Below, one piece after another: positions 1-10,860 of a DNA stretch of 64,000 bases. The position numbers and the translations under genes are program-made. Under the pieces are notes generated by a model. The model made no database searches. It saw only the letters and a list, made by a program, of their open reading frames with translations, and had not been told where the DNA came from. Positions within the stretch are counted from its first letter, which is position 1. The number at the start of each line of letters is the position of its first letter. The DNA comes from Rosa chinensis. Lineage: Eukaryota > Streptophyta > Magnoliopsida > Rosales > Rosaceae. The DNA lies in the NCBI RefSeq assembly GCF_002994745.2, contig NC_037088.1, forward strand, positions 57,616,397 through 57,680,396. Direction: 5' to 3'.

Positions 1-533
1 AATATCAAGAGAAGAAAGGCACAATCATTTTTCTTGATTTCTGTCATTTTCTAAGATTCATTCAGTGATTGATGCTTGTATTCGAGATCAATTAAGAATA
101 AGATTGAGTGGGCAAGCTGGTTTTCATACACCCTTTAATTATTATTTACTACTCTGTAGAGGGAGATTTGTATTATTCTCTAAAGTGCAATGGAGCTTGT
201 ATATTATCTCCTTAATTGGGGAATGGGAATAGCTTTCAAATCCTTTTCATCTATTGACTGAACCTCTAATACCATGTTAAATTTGGATTACCATCGTAGT
301 TGAGAACTTAAGATTCCAAGGAATGTGCCAATGCTGTATTATTACCAAACTAATTATTTGCTCTTCAAAGTTATCGAATACCTAAATTGAACTTTTAATA
401 TGGAAAATGGGTAACCAACATTAGCCTTATTACTGATTGCACTGTAATATTGTAGAGTTTTGTTTAGAGCTTTTACATGTATCATGTTCTCGAGGTTGAT
501 ATCTTATATTGCTTGTTTAGGGAATTCTAATAG
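1..533. other. Upstream flank/intron 2 of kinase unit A
   Basis: AT-rich sequence with no coding potential that I recognise. It ends in a TAG acceptor directly before exon 3 of unit A. The exon 1 and exon 2 modules seen in the other units are not present here, so the 5' exons of unit A lie outside the window or are lost. Confidence 0.6.
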
Positions 534-2770
534 CAATGTCATCTGTCTCAGTGTCTTCAACTCCTCGAACAGAGGGTGAAATCTTGATGTCTTCCAACCT
601 GATGAACTTCTTCTTTATTGAACTGAAAACAGCCACAAGGAACTTTCGTCCTGACAGTATGATGGGTGAAGGCGGATTTGGTTGTGTTTTTAAGGGCTGG
701 GTTGATGAGAATGCATTAACAGCTGCCAAGCATGGTACTGGAATGGTTATTGCTGTGAAGAGGCTTAACCAAGAAGGTCTCCAGGGTCACAAGGAATGGT
801 TGGTGAGTATTACTCTCTCCTTCATTTGCTTGCGTTCACTTCCCTGATATAGTGATATATCATTCATTCTTTCTTGGTATCCCCAAAACTGGAATTTCCT
901 CATACAAATGGACTAATAGAGAGTGGCATAATCAAAAATTGGAGAATGTCTTAGACATTGGTTTTCAATTGATTGGAGTTGAAGGGCAATGTATGACATA
1001 ATCTTATTGTTTCTTGCTCCTGAATAGTTGCAACAAATAGATAAAATTACATGTAATATTCCAGGAGTGATTCGTTAACTTTGTGTTTCTTCTTGACCTA
1101 CAGACAGAAATCAACTATCTTGGACAGCTCCGACACTCAAATCTTGTGAAGCTGATTGGTTATTGCTTGGATGCTTGGAGGATGACCACCGGCTTCTGGT
1201 GTATGAATTCATGTCTCGTGGCAGCTTGGACAATCATCTATTTAGAAGTGAGTTATGAACTTCCTTCACTTTTTGGACCTTTACTCTTGTGTAAATACCA
1301 TCAACATAAGGGATCCAAATTTGGTGTATGAAATATAGATTTAGGATGACTAACCTGTTATTGGAACAGGGGCTTCTTACTTTCAACCACTGTCGTGGTC
1401 CCTTCATATGAAGATTGCTCTTGGTACTGCTGAGGGTCTAGCATTTCTTCACAGTGATGAGGCAAAAGTGATCTATCAGGACTTTAAAACTTTTAATATC
1501 CTGTTGGATTCAGTAAGTGAAATGTGTAATTTTTGAACTTTATGCTTCTAGAAAACTTCTAATAGACTTGCTCACAATCTTTTTTTTTTTTTTTTTGGGG
1601 GGGGGGGGGGGGAATAACAGGCCTGCAATGCCAAACTCTCTGATTTTGGTTTAGCCAAGGATGGACCAGCAGGTGATAAAAGCCACGTCTCAACAAGGGT
1701 CATGGGGACATATAGGTATGCGGCTCCTGAGTATATGGCCACTGGTACTTTAATTTACAGAAAGGGGCTATTTATGAATGCACATATTCTGTTCCTTGCA
1801 GAAGATTTTGCACATGTCATAAACTACGTGTATCATTCTTCCATTCAGTAGTTCTCCCAACCAAAGCCAGGCCTATTTCATTTTGGAAAAGGGTATTTAG
1901 TGACATGGGCAGTGAAATCCTCCATTCTGACGCGGTTTTTTTTTTTTTTTTTTTTTACACACAGAAGTGGTTGATTTCTCATTTTCTTCACTTCTACTCA
2001 AATATGTAATGTAGCATCTGAAATCAGCTTCTATATTATTCTCACTTCTGGAAGATTTTCCTTCTCCAATCCCTAATATTCTGACCAGCTTCTGGTATTG
2101 ATTCCTAGTTCACTCTTTTGTCAGAAATCTTTAGAATCATCTCATTATCTTCGGACTAAACCATTGTAGTTTCCAATTGTTTGCTCAACCAAGTAAACTG
2201 CTGTGACTATTCTAACCAGAAAGTAAAGACAAACTATTGTGCCTGCTTCTTTCTGATCCTTATTTCATTCTTTTTGTGAAGGTCATTTAACCGCCAAAAG
2301 TGATGTATATAGTTTTGGGGTGTTATGCTCGAAATGTTGTCTGGAAGACAAGCTGTGGACAAGAACCGGCCTACAGGAGAACACAGCTTAGTTGAGTGGG
2401 CCAAACCTTACCTTGCCTGAAAACGCAGAGTTCTCCAAGTTCTTGATCCTCATATTGATGGGCAGCATTCTGTGGCTGCAGATCTTAAAGCAGTTAACCT
2501 TGCAATTCGATGCTTATCAACAGAACTCAAGTTTAGGCCAATCATGCATGAATATGTGGTAAAAGCATTAGAGCAGCTTCAGGAACCTGGAAGACATGGA
2601 TGGTCCCGGACCCTCTCAAAATGAAGCTCGCCAAAATCTTCATGCCAGTTCAAGTAATGGTCCCCAAAATCGAAGGAGAAGTACGAACGGAACCAGCAAT
2701 GCAAGAAATGCTTCTCTTCACAGGCCACCTGCTGCACGCGGAAATACATAAGAGATTGTTGCATGCTTTA
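534..2770 (+). pseudogene. RLCK-VII (APK1/PBL-type) kinase pseudogene, unit A, exons 3-7
   Basis: This is the kinase part of a receptor-like cytoplasmic Ser/Thr kinase. Visible exons are about 534-802 ([16 protein letters not shown], Gly-loop GEGGFGCVFKGW, AVKRLNQ), 1104-1250, 1370-1512, 1621-1744 and 2281-2770. Several lesions break it. An 8-base tandem duplication (1164-1171/1172-1179) shifts the frame in exon 4. The catalytic loop reads YQD instead of YRD. One base is missing after SFG in exon 7 (near 2319). A TGA stop replaces a serine codon at 2418-2420, where siblings read LASK. DFG and AAPEY survive in exon 6. Family identity rests on the APK1/PBL-like motif order and the shared exon pattern of the neighbouring units. 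A functional product is very unlikely; transcription cannot be judged. Confidence 0.85.
1580..1612 (+). repeat. T17-G16 homopolymer junction in intron 5 of unit A
   Basis: A run of 17 T is followed directly by 16 G and then the AATAACAG acceptor of exon 6. The G run occupies the place where sibling introns have a pyrimidine-rich tract. Confidence 0.95.
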
Positions 2771-3723
2771 TTATTACTCTCATAGGTTCAAAGCAAAATG
2801 GTGATTCATGCCATAAAGGAGGGGAGAGAGGGAGAGAAGAATGAGAACAAGGAGGGCATATATATATAGAACACTGTAATCTTGTAATGACTGTACTACG
2901 ATGATCGATTATTGTGCAGGTTTTGTTCTGTGAATGTCTTAATCATTACTGTTCTCTAAAGCATTTTATGAGTATATGTTTTGAGTAATATGATAAGGTT
3001 AAAAGTCCTCAGGAATTATCGACCCGGTAGCATTTCGCAACATCAAACAAAAGGTTCTGCTTTGCTGCTATACAAGGCTTCTTTGGCAGTTCAGGTTCTG
3101 CAGTTTCAAGTCATTTGGCTGTACCATGGATACTATATGTTCCTCTTTTATTTCTGTATATGGCATTATGTAATTCTACTTACGTAGAAGTGTTTTTGGA
3201 GTACAGAATTGCTTTTCTAATTGATGATACAAAAATGTCGCGTGTATTGTTTGGTTGTGATTGATGTATTAAAAGGAAACAGTGGAAATGGAAGCGGATC
3301 AGTTTGATTTTTCCTTTCAAAAACCAGGGTCGTCAGTTAAAGTCAAAATGGCCTAGAGCCTTGGTGACTTGACTTGATCAAAAGATCTTACTCGTTTTCT
3401 CCCCAGTGGCTGACTTCTCTTTTCATTCATCAGCCTTGTGCTCCATGTACTTGTTTATCAGTATATGCACCACGTATATTTTATACTCTTTGCATGTTTC
3501 AATTTTTGAAGATCTGGGCTCTGTTAATATCCTTCTAACCTCATCCCATATTTGATTTTAAAGTTCACTGGTTGATGAATTCGCCATTTAACTCGGTAAG
3601 CTTCTTTCTTAAGTACTGTTTCTGCATGCAAATTACACTCATACATATTGCAATTCATTTAGAGCTATCACTCAACTTACTTCACTTTTTAATTGACAAA
3701 TTTCACTGTTCCTCGATTTCCAG
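2771..3723. other. Unit A 3' flank and unit B 5' region
   Basis: Contains the 3' untranslated flank of unit A and AT-rich spacer. Near 3590-3600 a probable first noncoding leader exon of unit B ends in an ACTCG|GTAAG donor, comparable with units C and H. No coding gene was recognised. Confidence 0.5.
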
Positions 3724-3803
3724 CTTCACTTGAAGAACTGAATCAGCTTCAGTACTCAGGAAGTTGATCAGAGTCGTCGGTAGTGATCAGAAGCCACAAC
3801 TTG
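3724..3803 (+). other. Noncoding 5' leader exon of unit B
   Basis: The block is bounded by TTTCCAG and TTG|GTAAG and contains the conserved words GAACTGAATCAGCTT and GATCAGA. Equivalent blocks precede units C, G, H and J, each with acceptor and donor signals, so it is read as a conserved noncoding 5'UTR exon. Confidence 0.6.
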
Positions 3804-4023
3804 GTAAGTTTCTAGAAAATTTTTGGTGCAAATTTAGATGGAACACATAAAATTTGATGGGCTTTTTATGACTGAATTGAACGCATGTGTTATTGGTTTT
3901 GATCAAAATAAATCTCAGGGTTTTCTCTGAATTTTCTAGTGCTTCTTGCTATTAACTACTTGGGTAATTAAGTTTTAGAACTGATAATTGTTGTACATGC
4001 ATGAATTGGAGAGTTTTCCAGAT

Positions 4024-7000
4024 ATGGGTGGGGGAATTCGCACAAGCGTGAAGGGGTACCTCCTTTCGCAGCGGATCACTACGGCTTCAGATACAGTGCA
4101 TGCAAACGAGAGCACCAATAGAAATTTCACTGCGCCCCAAGCTGCTGATTCAGAACAAGAGACGAGCACGGACTTGGATTCATCTAACTCATATTGGCTC
4201 AGTAGGTTTAGTGGTAGCATGTCTTGCTTGCCGATATTGGGCTCCGCTCCAAAGGTACATTAATCAAAGTCACACATTGGTTTATTTATTCCATATGTTG
4301 TCAGCCATGCATATATGGTGTATACTACTATAAGTGTATCAGTACATGTTTGATTTGCTATTAGTTACAGATGAATAAGTAAGTTTCTGCAATTATTTTT
4401 TAAGTGCTTGCCACTGTGTGTGTGTGTGTGTGTGTGTGTCACTTCTGTTCATGTTTCTTGCAGAACTCATTAGCTAGTATTAATCTTCTCCCCCATTTAT
4501 ATTGTTTAAGTGGAATTGCAGAGCAAGGTTTCAAACGGAACTAGAATCAGAGCTGAGAGTCTGCGTCACAGAGGTATATTTGTGATTCATCATTCATCCA
4601 CTATTTTATGTTTGTTATTTTAAAGTTCGTAGATGAAAAGTTGGTTTCCTTGTCCTTTCCTATATGAGCAGAAATCAAAAGGGCGGACTGAAATGGATAC
4701 CAGACCCATGAATAATCGTCAAATTAAAGATCTTTATGGGAAATTTGGTTTTATTACACCCTTTAATTGTTAATTTTCACTACACCAAAAGATAGATCAA
4801 CAATTGCTAGTATGGTTTCTAAGGTAGACAACAAAACAAGAAGGGAAGTAAAATTTGGAATCCAATGATCTACTTCACACAACTCTGAAAACAAAAACTA
4901 CCGGCTCAAATATTCTGAACATTCTAAATACCTGGATTAGTTAGTTCAATATTGTTTATCAATGAAAGTCATAAAATCTGAAGGTATATTTATGTACTAT
5001 GAGCAGCAGGAAACCAAAATTGTTACCATACTTTGATATTACAGACTTTTATTAGTTTAAAACTCCTTCTGTTATATAATTGAAGGTTCAGGATGTAAGT
5101 TGCTAATTGCATTTTACAATTATGTTAGATGTATTGAAATGAAATTCTAATATCAAAGGTGTCATCTGTCTCAGTGCCTTCAACTCCTCGGACAGAGGTT
5201 GAGATCTTGCTAAGGAGCTTCTTTTTTAATGAACTAAAAACCGCCACCAGGAACTTTCGGCCTGATAATGTGGTGGGTGAGGGTGGTTTTGGTACTGTCT
5301 TTAAGGGGTGGATTGATCAGAATTCATTAGCAGCTGCCAAGCCTGGTAAAGGAATGGCTGTTGCTATAAAGAGGCTTAACCAAGAAAGTTATCAGGGTCG
5401 GGAGGAATGGTTTGTGAGTATTACTTATATCCTTCATTTTCTTACATGCACTCTCCTGATATATGGTTGTTTCCTTCTTTTTTTTGTTACCTGAAATTGC
5501 TCATGTTAGTCACGTATGGTAGATCAAACATTTGAGGACCTGGCACACATTGATATTAAATTGAGTGTAGATGAAGGCCAAATCTTAATGGATTTTGCTC
5601 ATAGTTGTTACAGATATGTAATGATGATACATGCAATATTTTGACAGAAATTAATTGACTTTATACTGCCTCTTAAATCAGAGAGAAATTTACTACCTTG
5701 GACAGCTGCGTCACCCAAATCTTGTGAAGTTGATAGGCTATTGTTCAGAGGATAACGAACTGCTTCTTGTGTATGAATTTGTGCCCCATGGCAGTTTGGA
5801 TAATCATATATTTAGAAGTGAGTTATGATCTTCCAGCAACCTTTAGCCACTTGATCTTCTAAAGAAGCTGATAGCATCATATATAAGGAGATCAGACATT
5901 TCTATTTTTATTCTTCATATGATTGGACTTGAATGTTGTGGAACAGGGAGTTCTCACTTTCAACCACTTTCATGGACTTTTCGTATGAAGATTGCCCTTG
6001 GTGCTGCGAAGGCTCTAGCATTTCTTCACAATGAAGCAAAAGTTATATATCGTGACTTTAAAGCAGCTAATATTCTGTTGGACTCAGTAAGTGAAACATT
6101 TTAGTGTTGAATCTTATGTCTTGTAGAAGACTTCTGGTAGACTTGCTCACTTCATATTTTTCATTGAAAATAACAGACCTACAATGTCAAGCTCTCTGAT
6201 TTTGGTTTGGCCATGGATGGGCGATTAATTGACAGACACCCAGGTGCCAAAACAAGGGTCATTGGCACATATGGATGTGCAGCTCCCAAGTATATAGAAA
6301 CAAGGGTCATGGGCACATATGGACATGCAGCTCCTGAGTATATAGCTACAGGTATCTTAGTTTATAAAAATATTTTTGTTCAAATAGAGAAGCAATATAC
6401 CCTGGAAAAAGGTACAAAAGTATATCATTCTTCAATTCAGTCCAATTTGTCACCCCAAATGTTTTTTGTCTCTGAGCCAGAGGCAGGCTTCCATCATTCA
6501 TAACATTTGTAGAAAAAATGTTATGGACCATATATGACATTCTCCATTCTTAATAGGCGCCTGAATCCTTGATGAATGACCAGCTTCTGCTATTTTCAAT
6601 TCTTTGTTCTAGTTCTGGTGACTTAGAGTATATACAGGTTCCAAAACTTATATGCAAAGTATGCTCTTTCAATATTTTAAATCAAGTCCCTATTCTCGTT
6701 AAAAATCTTTATGCTTTCCAACTATTGGCTTAACCCGGCCTATAAACTGCAACTGACTTTGTTTACCAGAAAGTAAAAATGACTCGACTATTATGTCAGC
6801 TCTTTTCTGATCACTTATTCATCCCTTTGTTTATGTTGAAGGTCGTCTAAACACCAAATGTGATGTGTATGGTTTTGGAGCTGTTATGCTCGAATTGTTG
6901 TCAGGAAGACGAGTTTTTGACCGAAGCCGGCTACCTGGGGAACAGAAATTAGTTAAATGGGCCAAACCTTACCTTGTCAGCAAACAGAGAGTCCTCCAAA

Positions 7001-7227
7001 TTTTTGATTCTCATATTAAAGGCCAGTTTTCTGTAGCCAGAGCTCTTAAAGCAGTTGACGTTGCATTTCTTTGCCTATCAAGAGATCCCAAGCTTAGGCC
7101 AAACATGAATAATGTGGTAAAAACATTGGAGAAGCTTCAGGAATCCAGTGACATAGATGGCTTGGGGATCTCTCAAAATAAACGTCGCCAAAATCCACAT
7201 GTCAGTTTAATCATTGGTCCCAAATAG
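4024..7227 (+). CDS. RLCK-VII kinase, unit B (full frame, defective acceptor, duplicated activation segment)
   Basis: Exons are 4024-4254, 4522-4573, 5154-5413, 5682-5817, 5947-6086, 6177-6351 and 6842-7227. Together they give 1380 bases in frame, a 459-residue kinase. Features are the N-terminus [13 protein letters not shown], Gly-loop [16 protein letters not shown] lysine near residue 167, YRDFKAAN at 261-268, DFG at 281-283, and an APK1/PBL-like C-lobe ending in TAG. Two oddities stand out. The acceptor before exon 3, TAG in units A, D and G, is TAT here, and the next AG would shift the frame. A 48-base in-frame tandem duplication repeats TRVxGTYGxAAPxYI, giving AAPKY then AAPEY. It may be mis-spliced or a catalytically altered pseudokinase. 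Unlike its siblings it has Gly at position 2, but residue 6 is Arg, so N-myristoylation is uncertain. Confidence 0.75.
4415..4439 (+). repeat. (TG)n microsatellite in intron 1 of unit B
   Basis: About 12 uninterrupted TG dinucleotides, between exon 1 and exon 2 of unit B. Confidence 0.95.
6252..6347 (+). repeat. 48-bp tandem duplication in the activation segment of unit B
   Basis: Copies 6252-6299 and 6300-6347 each encode 16 residues of the activation/P+1 segment. They differ at a few positions (CAAPKYIE versus HAAPEYIA), so the duplication is not brand new. The reading frame is kept. Confidence 0.9.
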
Positions 7228-8132
7228 TACAGGAGAAGTATCAATGGAACCAGCAATTCAACACTGCCCTGAGTTTTTCATTCATTCATTGGTTCAAAGG
7301 GAATTTGCGTATTCAGTCCAGAGAAGAAAAACAAAGGAGAACATGAATGGCGCATGTATATAATTAAATATTGAAAATCATATCTTGTAATGAGTATGTA
7401 CTGCGACAGTTTAGTATACAGATTTTTGTTTTCGTGAACGTCTGCATGGTTACTTGTCCCTGAAGGCTGAAGCATTTCTCTTTTCTGGCCCTGGAATATG
7501 AGGAACATTAGGTTTGATCATCACACCACTTTGTGACATGATACTGTCTGGTCTTGCAGCTTAAGCTGATCAGTAGTCGGGAGTTGAAGAGAGCTGATGT
7601 AGTTTGTTATGATTGGCAATTAGCCTAATATTAATATCAACAAATGCAGAGAAGAGCTGATGTAGTCTGTTACTCTGTTTGATTGAAAACTTTCTTTCAT
7701 TTGTAGTCGGAAAGCCACCAATAGGGCAGAATCGGATGTTCAAATGAATTGATTTCTAATTCCAAGTAATTTATGAGATAAATACGAGTAGAAAACGTGT
7801 TAATTGGTGTCGACATGATGCTACGTAGGGCAACCAAGTCTCGGTCCTGCCTCTGTTAGGTCTTTCTCTTTCTGTTTCCGAGAGATCTCTGTCTCTCTTC
7901 CTCGTTCTCTCTCACTCTGGTCAACTCGTAAGCTTCTTCTTCATCGTTTATGTCTTTCTGAGCTTCCCCCCCCCCTTTTTTTCTTTGTTTAATTCATCAG
8001 CCCTTTATAGCTTATTCCTAAATTGAAACATAGCATGTAATTTGATATCCATGCATTGCAAATTATTTTCCAGTTCTAACTTAATTGACTTTACTTTTCA
8101 ATCGTCGAATTTTGCTCTGTTCTTCATTCCAG
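7228..8132. other. Unit B 3' flank and unit C 5' region
   Basis: AT-rich 3' flank, then a CT-rich stretch (about 7850-7930) ending in GGTCAACTCGTAAG. This resembles the end of the first leader exon in sibling units. No coding gene was recognised. Confidence 0.5.
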
Positions 8133-8209
8133 CTGCTTTAAAGAACTTATCAATCAACTTTGCTACTCAGGAAGTGACCTAGTGGCTATTGATCAGAATC
8201 AGCAACTGG
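8133..8209 (+). other. Noncoding 5' leader exon of unit C
   Basis: Follows a TTCCAG acceptor and ends at CTG|GTAAG. It shares the ACTCAGGAAGT and GATCAGAA words with the leader exon of unit B. Confidence 0.55.
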
Positions 8210-8401
8210 GTAAGTTTCTTTTCTAAAACAAATTTAAAGGGCTCATTTTTATGGTTGAATGGAATGCATGTATATATTCTTGGGTTTGATCAAGATGAAT
8301 TTTTAAGCTCTGTCACAAGTTTTTGATACTGCTAGCTATTACTTTTGATGGGTTTGTTTCTGTCGTTGAAGATATAATTTGTTTCATAGCGGCTGAGACC
8401 T

Positions 8402-8611
8402 ATGACTAGTGGTGGGATTCGAACAAGCGTGAAAGCCTACATTAATGAGCAGCGACTCGCTTCTTTGGCTGTGAATCATGAGAACAATGAGGGCATCAAT
8501 ACCCATTTGGATCCACTTGCAGAGGCTACCATGGCAGCACCTTCAAGTAATTCATATGGGCTCTGTGATGGTAACATGCCTTGCTTGCCAATCTTGAGCT
8601 CTGCTACAAAG
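8402..8611 (+). pseudogene. RLCK-VII unit C, orphan exon 1
   Basis: The 70-codon exon starts [14 protein letters not shown] and ends SSATK at a GT donor, in the same phase as exon 1 of units B and G. No exons 2-7 of this unit follow: the intron runs into copia element I and then the XLG relic. It is therefore a stranded first exon. Unit C' at 18881-19140 could be a relic of the same gene's last exon, but that is inference. Confidence 0.75.
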
Positions 8612-8753
8612 GTACACAAAGCAAAGCCAAACATTTGATTACTGTGCGATATCTGTGTATGTTAGATGTCATATATACCTTCAGACGCAAAAAAAAAATA
8701 AAAAATGTCATATATAGTTATATACCTTCAGACCAAAAAAAAAATGTCATATA

Positions 8754-8931
8754 TGTTGAAAGATGTCGACATAATGTGTACCTCTACAAACTAGGGTTTA
8801 GAGTTATAATATGAAAGTGTTCTAGGTATTCAATTGTATACGGATTCTATTACCTATTGTGTACCTTATAACTCCCTATATAAAGGACTCCTATTATCAA
8901 TAATAAACACGATTACAATTCTCCTACAACA
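8754..8931 (+). repeat. 5' LTR of copia I
   Basis: Begins TGTTGAA and ends CTACAACA. It carries TATATAAAG at 8877-8885, a likely core promoter, and AATAAA-like sequence downstream. The 3' copy lacks one ACA at its end. Confidence 0.88.
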
Positions 8932-8933
8932 CA

Positions 8934-8945
8934 TTATCAGCATGA
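8934..8945 (+). promoter_or_regulatory. Primer-binding-site-like motif of copia I
   Basis: TTATCAGCATGA lies two bases after the 5' LTR. The same motif (TTATCAGCACGA) sits at the same place in copia II and IV, which have unrelated LTRs. It is not the initiator-Met tRNA complement; the primer is not identified. Confidence 0.6.
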
Positions 8946-8949
8946 GTTC

Positions 8950-9760
8950 TAACCCTAGCCGGAAAAAAAAAAAAAAAAAAAAACCTAAACTGCCACAAGC
9001 TTTGTAGCCTCCTACGCCCAGCCCTGCTGCCCCTGCAAGCCCCACTGCAGCCTGCAACAAGCCAGCCTCCTGCCGCAGCCTCCAGCCCACGCACTGCTGC
9101 TGCCCCCGCAGCCCCTGCACATCGCCTGCACACCACCTGCGCACCCGCGCCCTGCGTCCTGCACAGCTGCGCTGCAGACCTGCCTGCGTCCCTGCATAAT
9201 CCGCGCTGCACACCAGCCGACACCGCTCAGCCTCTGCGCAAGCCCACTGCAGCCCAACCTCCTGCAAGCCCCGCCTTCTGCAAGCCCACTGCAGCCCAGC
9301 CTCCGCGCAAGCCCACTGCCGCAGCCCCTGCTGCTCCTACCTTCTGCCGCAAGTCCCCGCAGCCTCCCTGCCACACGCCTGCTGCCTGCGCACCTGCCTA
9401 CAACCTGCACAGCAGCCCGCGCTGCTTCCTGCCGCACCTTCCAGCCTAGCAACCCCACAGCTCTGCAGTCTTCCATCCTCGCAGCAGCAACTCCTGCTGT
9501 AAAAAAAAAAAAAAAAAAACCCAAAAAACAGGAGGAAGAAGAAGAAGACGTGTAGAAGAAGGAGGGAGAAGGAGTGGGCCCAGCAAAAGAAAAGAAAGAA
9601 AAGAAGAAAAAAAAAGGGGGAAGCAGCAGGCCTGGGCAGCGAAAAAAAAGAAAAAAAGAAAAAAAAAAGGGAAGGGAGAATGGCAGCCCACCAACTACCA
9701 ATTTCCGACCAGATTCCGGCAATCCTAATTTAGCTACACGCCTGCATCAACACGCGCGTG
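8950..9760 (+). other. GC-rich low-complexity leader of copia I
   Basis: Up to about 9480 the sequence is dominated by CTGCAGCC/CCTGC words, followed by purine-rich A/G tracts to about 9690. Long open frames here are composition artefacts. It lies between the primer site and gag, like the repeat-rich leader of copia IV. Confidence 0.7.
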
Positions 9761-9922
9761 TATAAAGAATCGTGAAGCAAACCTTCAAATTGCCAAGTAA
9801 GTTTTGTGATTAAAGTTTCTGCATTTTTTGTCTTTTAAATTCCATTATTTGCTGCAGGTTTTGAAATATACGAACATAGGTTCGATTAATTGATAAGCGG
9901 AATTGTGGGGATTCACGCTTAA

Positions 9923-10030
9923 CGAACTAAGAGCGTTTGTAATCAATGAACTAAGAGTGTTCATAATAAACGAACTAAGAGCGTTCGTATGAACTAAGAG
10001 TGTTCCTAATGCTCGGACTAAGAGTGTCCA
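9923..10030 (+). repeat. Five-copy small hairpin array in copia I leader
   Basis: Units at 9923-9939, 9947-9963, 9971-9987, 9990-10006 and 10014-10030 share a 7-base loop TAAGAG(C/T) closed by 4-5 bp stems. Stems are GAAC/GTTC in most copies and GGAC/GTCC in the last; the outer pair is C-G or T-A in some copies. Copia IV has two more copies at the homologous place. Confidence 0.75.
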
Positions 10031-10197
10031 TAAGCACCAAATTGTAACCATATTAAAACATCATTGTTTGGTCTAATCCAAAATATTCTTGGAAATCTAT
10101 TTCTTGGTAGCATTAAGGCTCGGAAATCTTACATTAGTTGTCGTGGAAGTTTTTACTCCGAAACTAATCTATTCTCCTTCACCTTTGAATGTCGAAT

Positions 10198-10552
10198 GCA
10201 AACGTGCAAAAACCAGACTTCACTAAACCATATTCAAATGACATTTGTTATCACCGATGGATGAATAACGTCAAGAATCACCCCACTACTAATGAGATTC
10301 TGTGGACAAGAGCTCACAGACTAAAGATTAATTGAGAAAAAACCTCTCAACCTTCCCCGTCTCAGTGTTAATGATTGCTAAGCAATATAGGCTTGTGTGC
10401 AATGCTAGATGGATTACGAGGTTTCATCAACTTATGTCATTTACTGAGTAAGTTGACAACATACTCGTGAAAAACCATAATTCAAAGGCCTGTTGGAACT
10501 AAGAGTTTTCACGAGGCGAATTATAATAGCGCACCGAAAGAAGGGCGCAAGG
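10198..10552 (+). pseudogene. gag 5' remnant of copia I
   Basis: Begins at a sequence matching the copia IV gag start (TCGAATGCA) and ends in a stretch matching the GTKSVREANYNAPKKGRKQ region of that gag. Frames are broken. It is cut at 10552 by a nested insertion; the zinc-knuckle part continues at about 12556. Confidence 0.65.
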
Positions 10553-10860
10553 TGTTTGGACCCAAAATGGGCATTTTGGCCTGACAAGGCGTGTCTTGGA
10601 GAAATTGAGCCAATGTCAGTGGCTCAAGCTATATATTGTCGACAAGTTTGAAATATATTATTTAGAGGCTAAATAAAGGCTACTATGGAAGATTATGCGA
10701 GTTGCAAGAAAAGAAAATGATGGAAGCATGGAAATGAAAAGTCAACTTTAGCACATTTTCCTACTTCGGCTAGGAGAAATCGAGCTAAACAAGGAAAGAG
10801 GGGCGGAAGACTAACCAAACAAGATCCAAATAAACTGAAACTTTCCAGATTAATACTAGA
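10553..10860 (+). repeat. Left arm of 308-bp inverted repeat
   Basis: Pairs with 11245-11552 on the opposite strand. By eye one mismatch was found over 308 bases (GGGC versus GAGC near the outer end). Confidence 0.92.

Noticed and set aside
4415..4439. Direct repeat arrays as possible CRISPR or satellite
   Set aside because: Simple microsatellites and LTR/leader repeats in a plant genome; no spacer-repeat pattern.
9012..9722. 236-codon minus-strand open frame (and overlapping ones)
   Set aside because: Lies in the GC-rich/purine-rich leader of copia I; the protein is low-complexity (Phe, Ala, Arg runs) and several frames are open at once, a composition effect.
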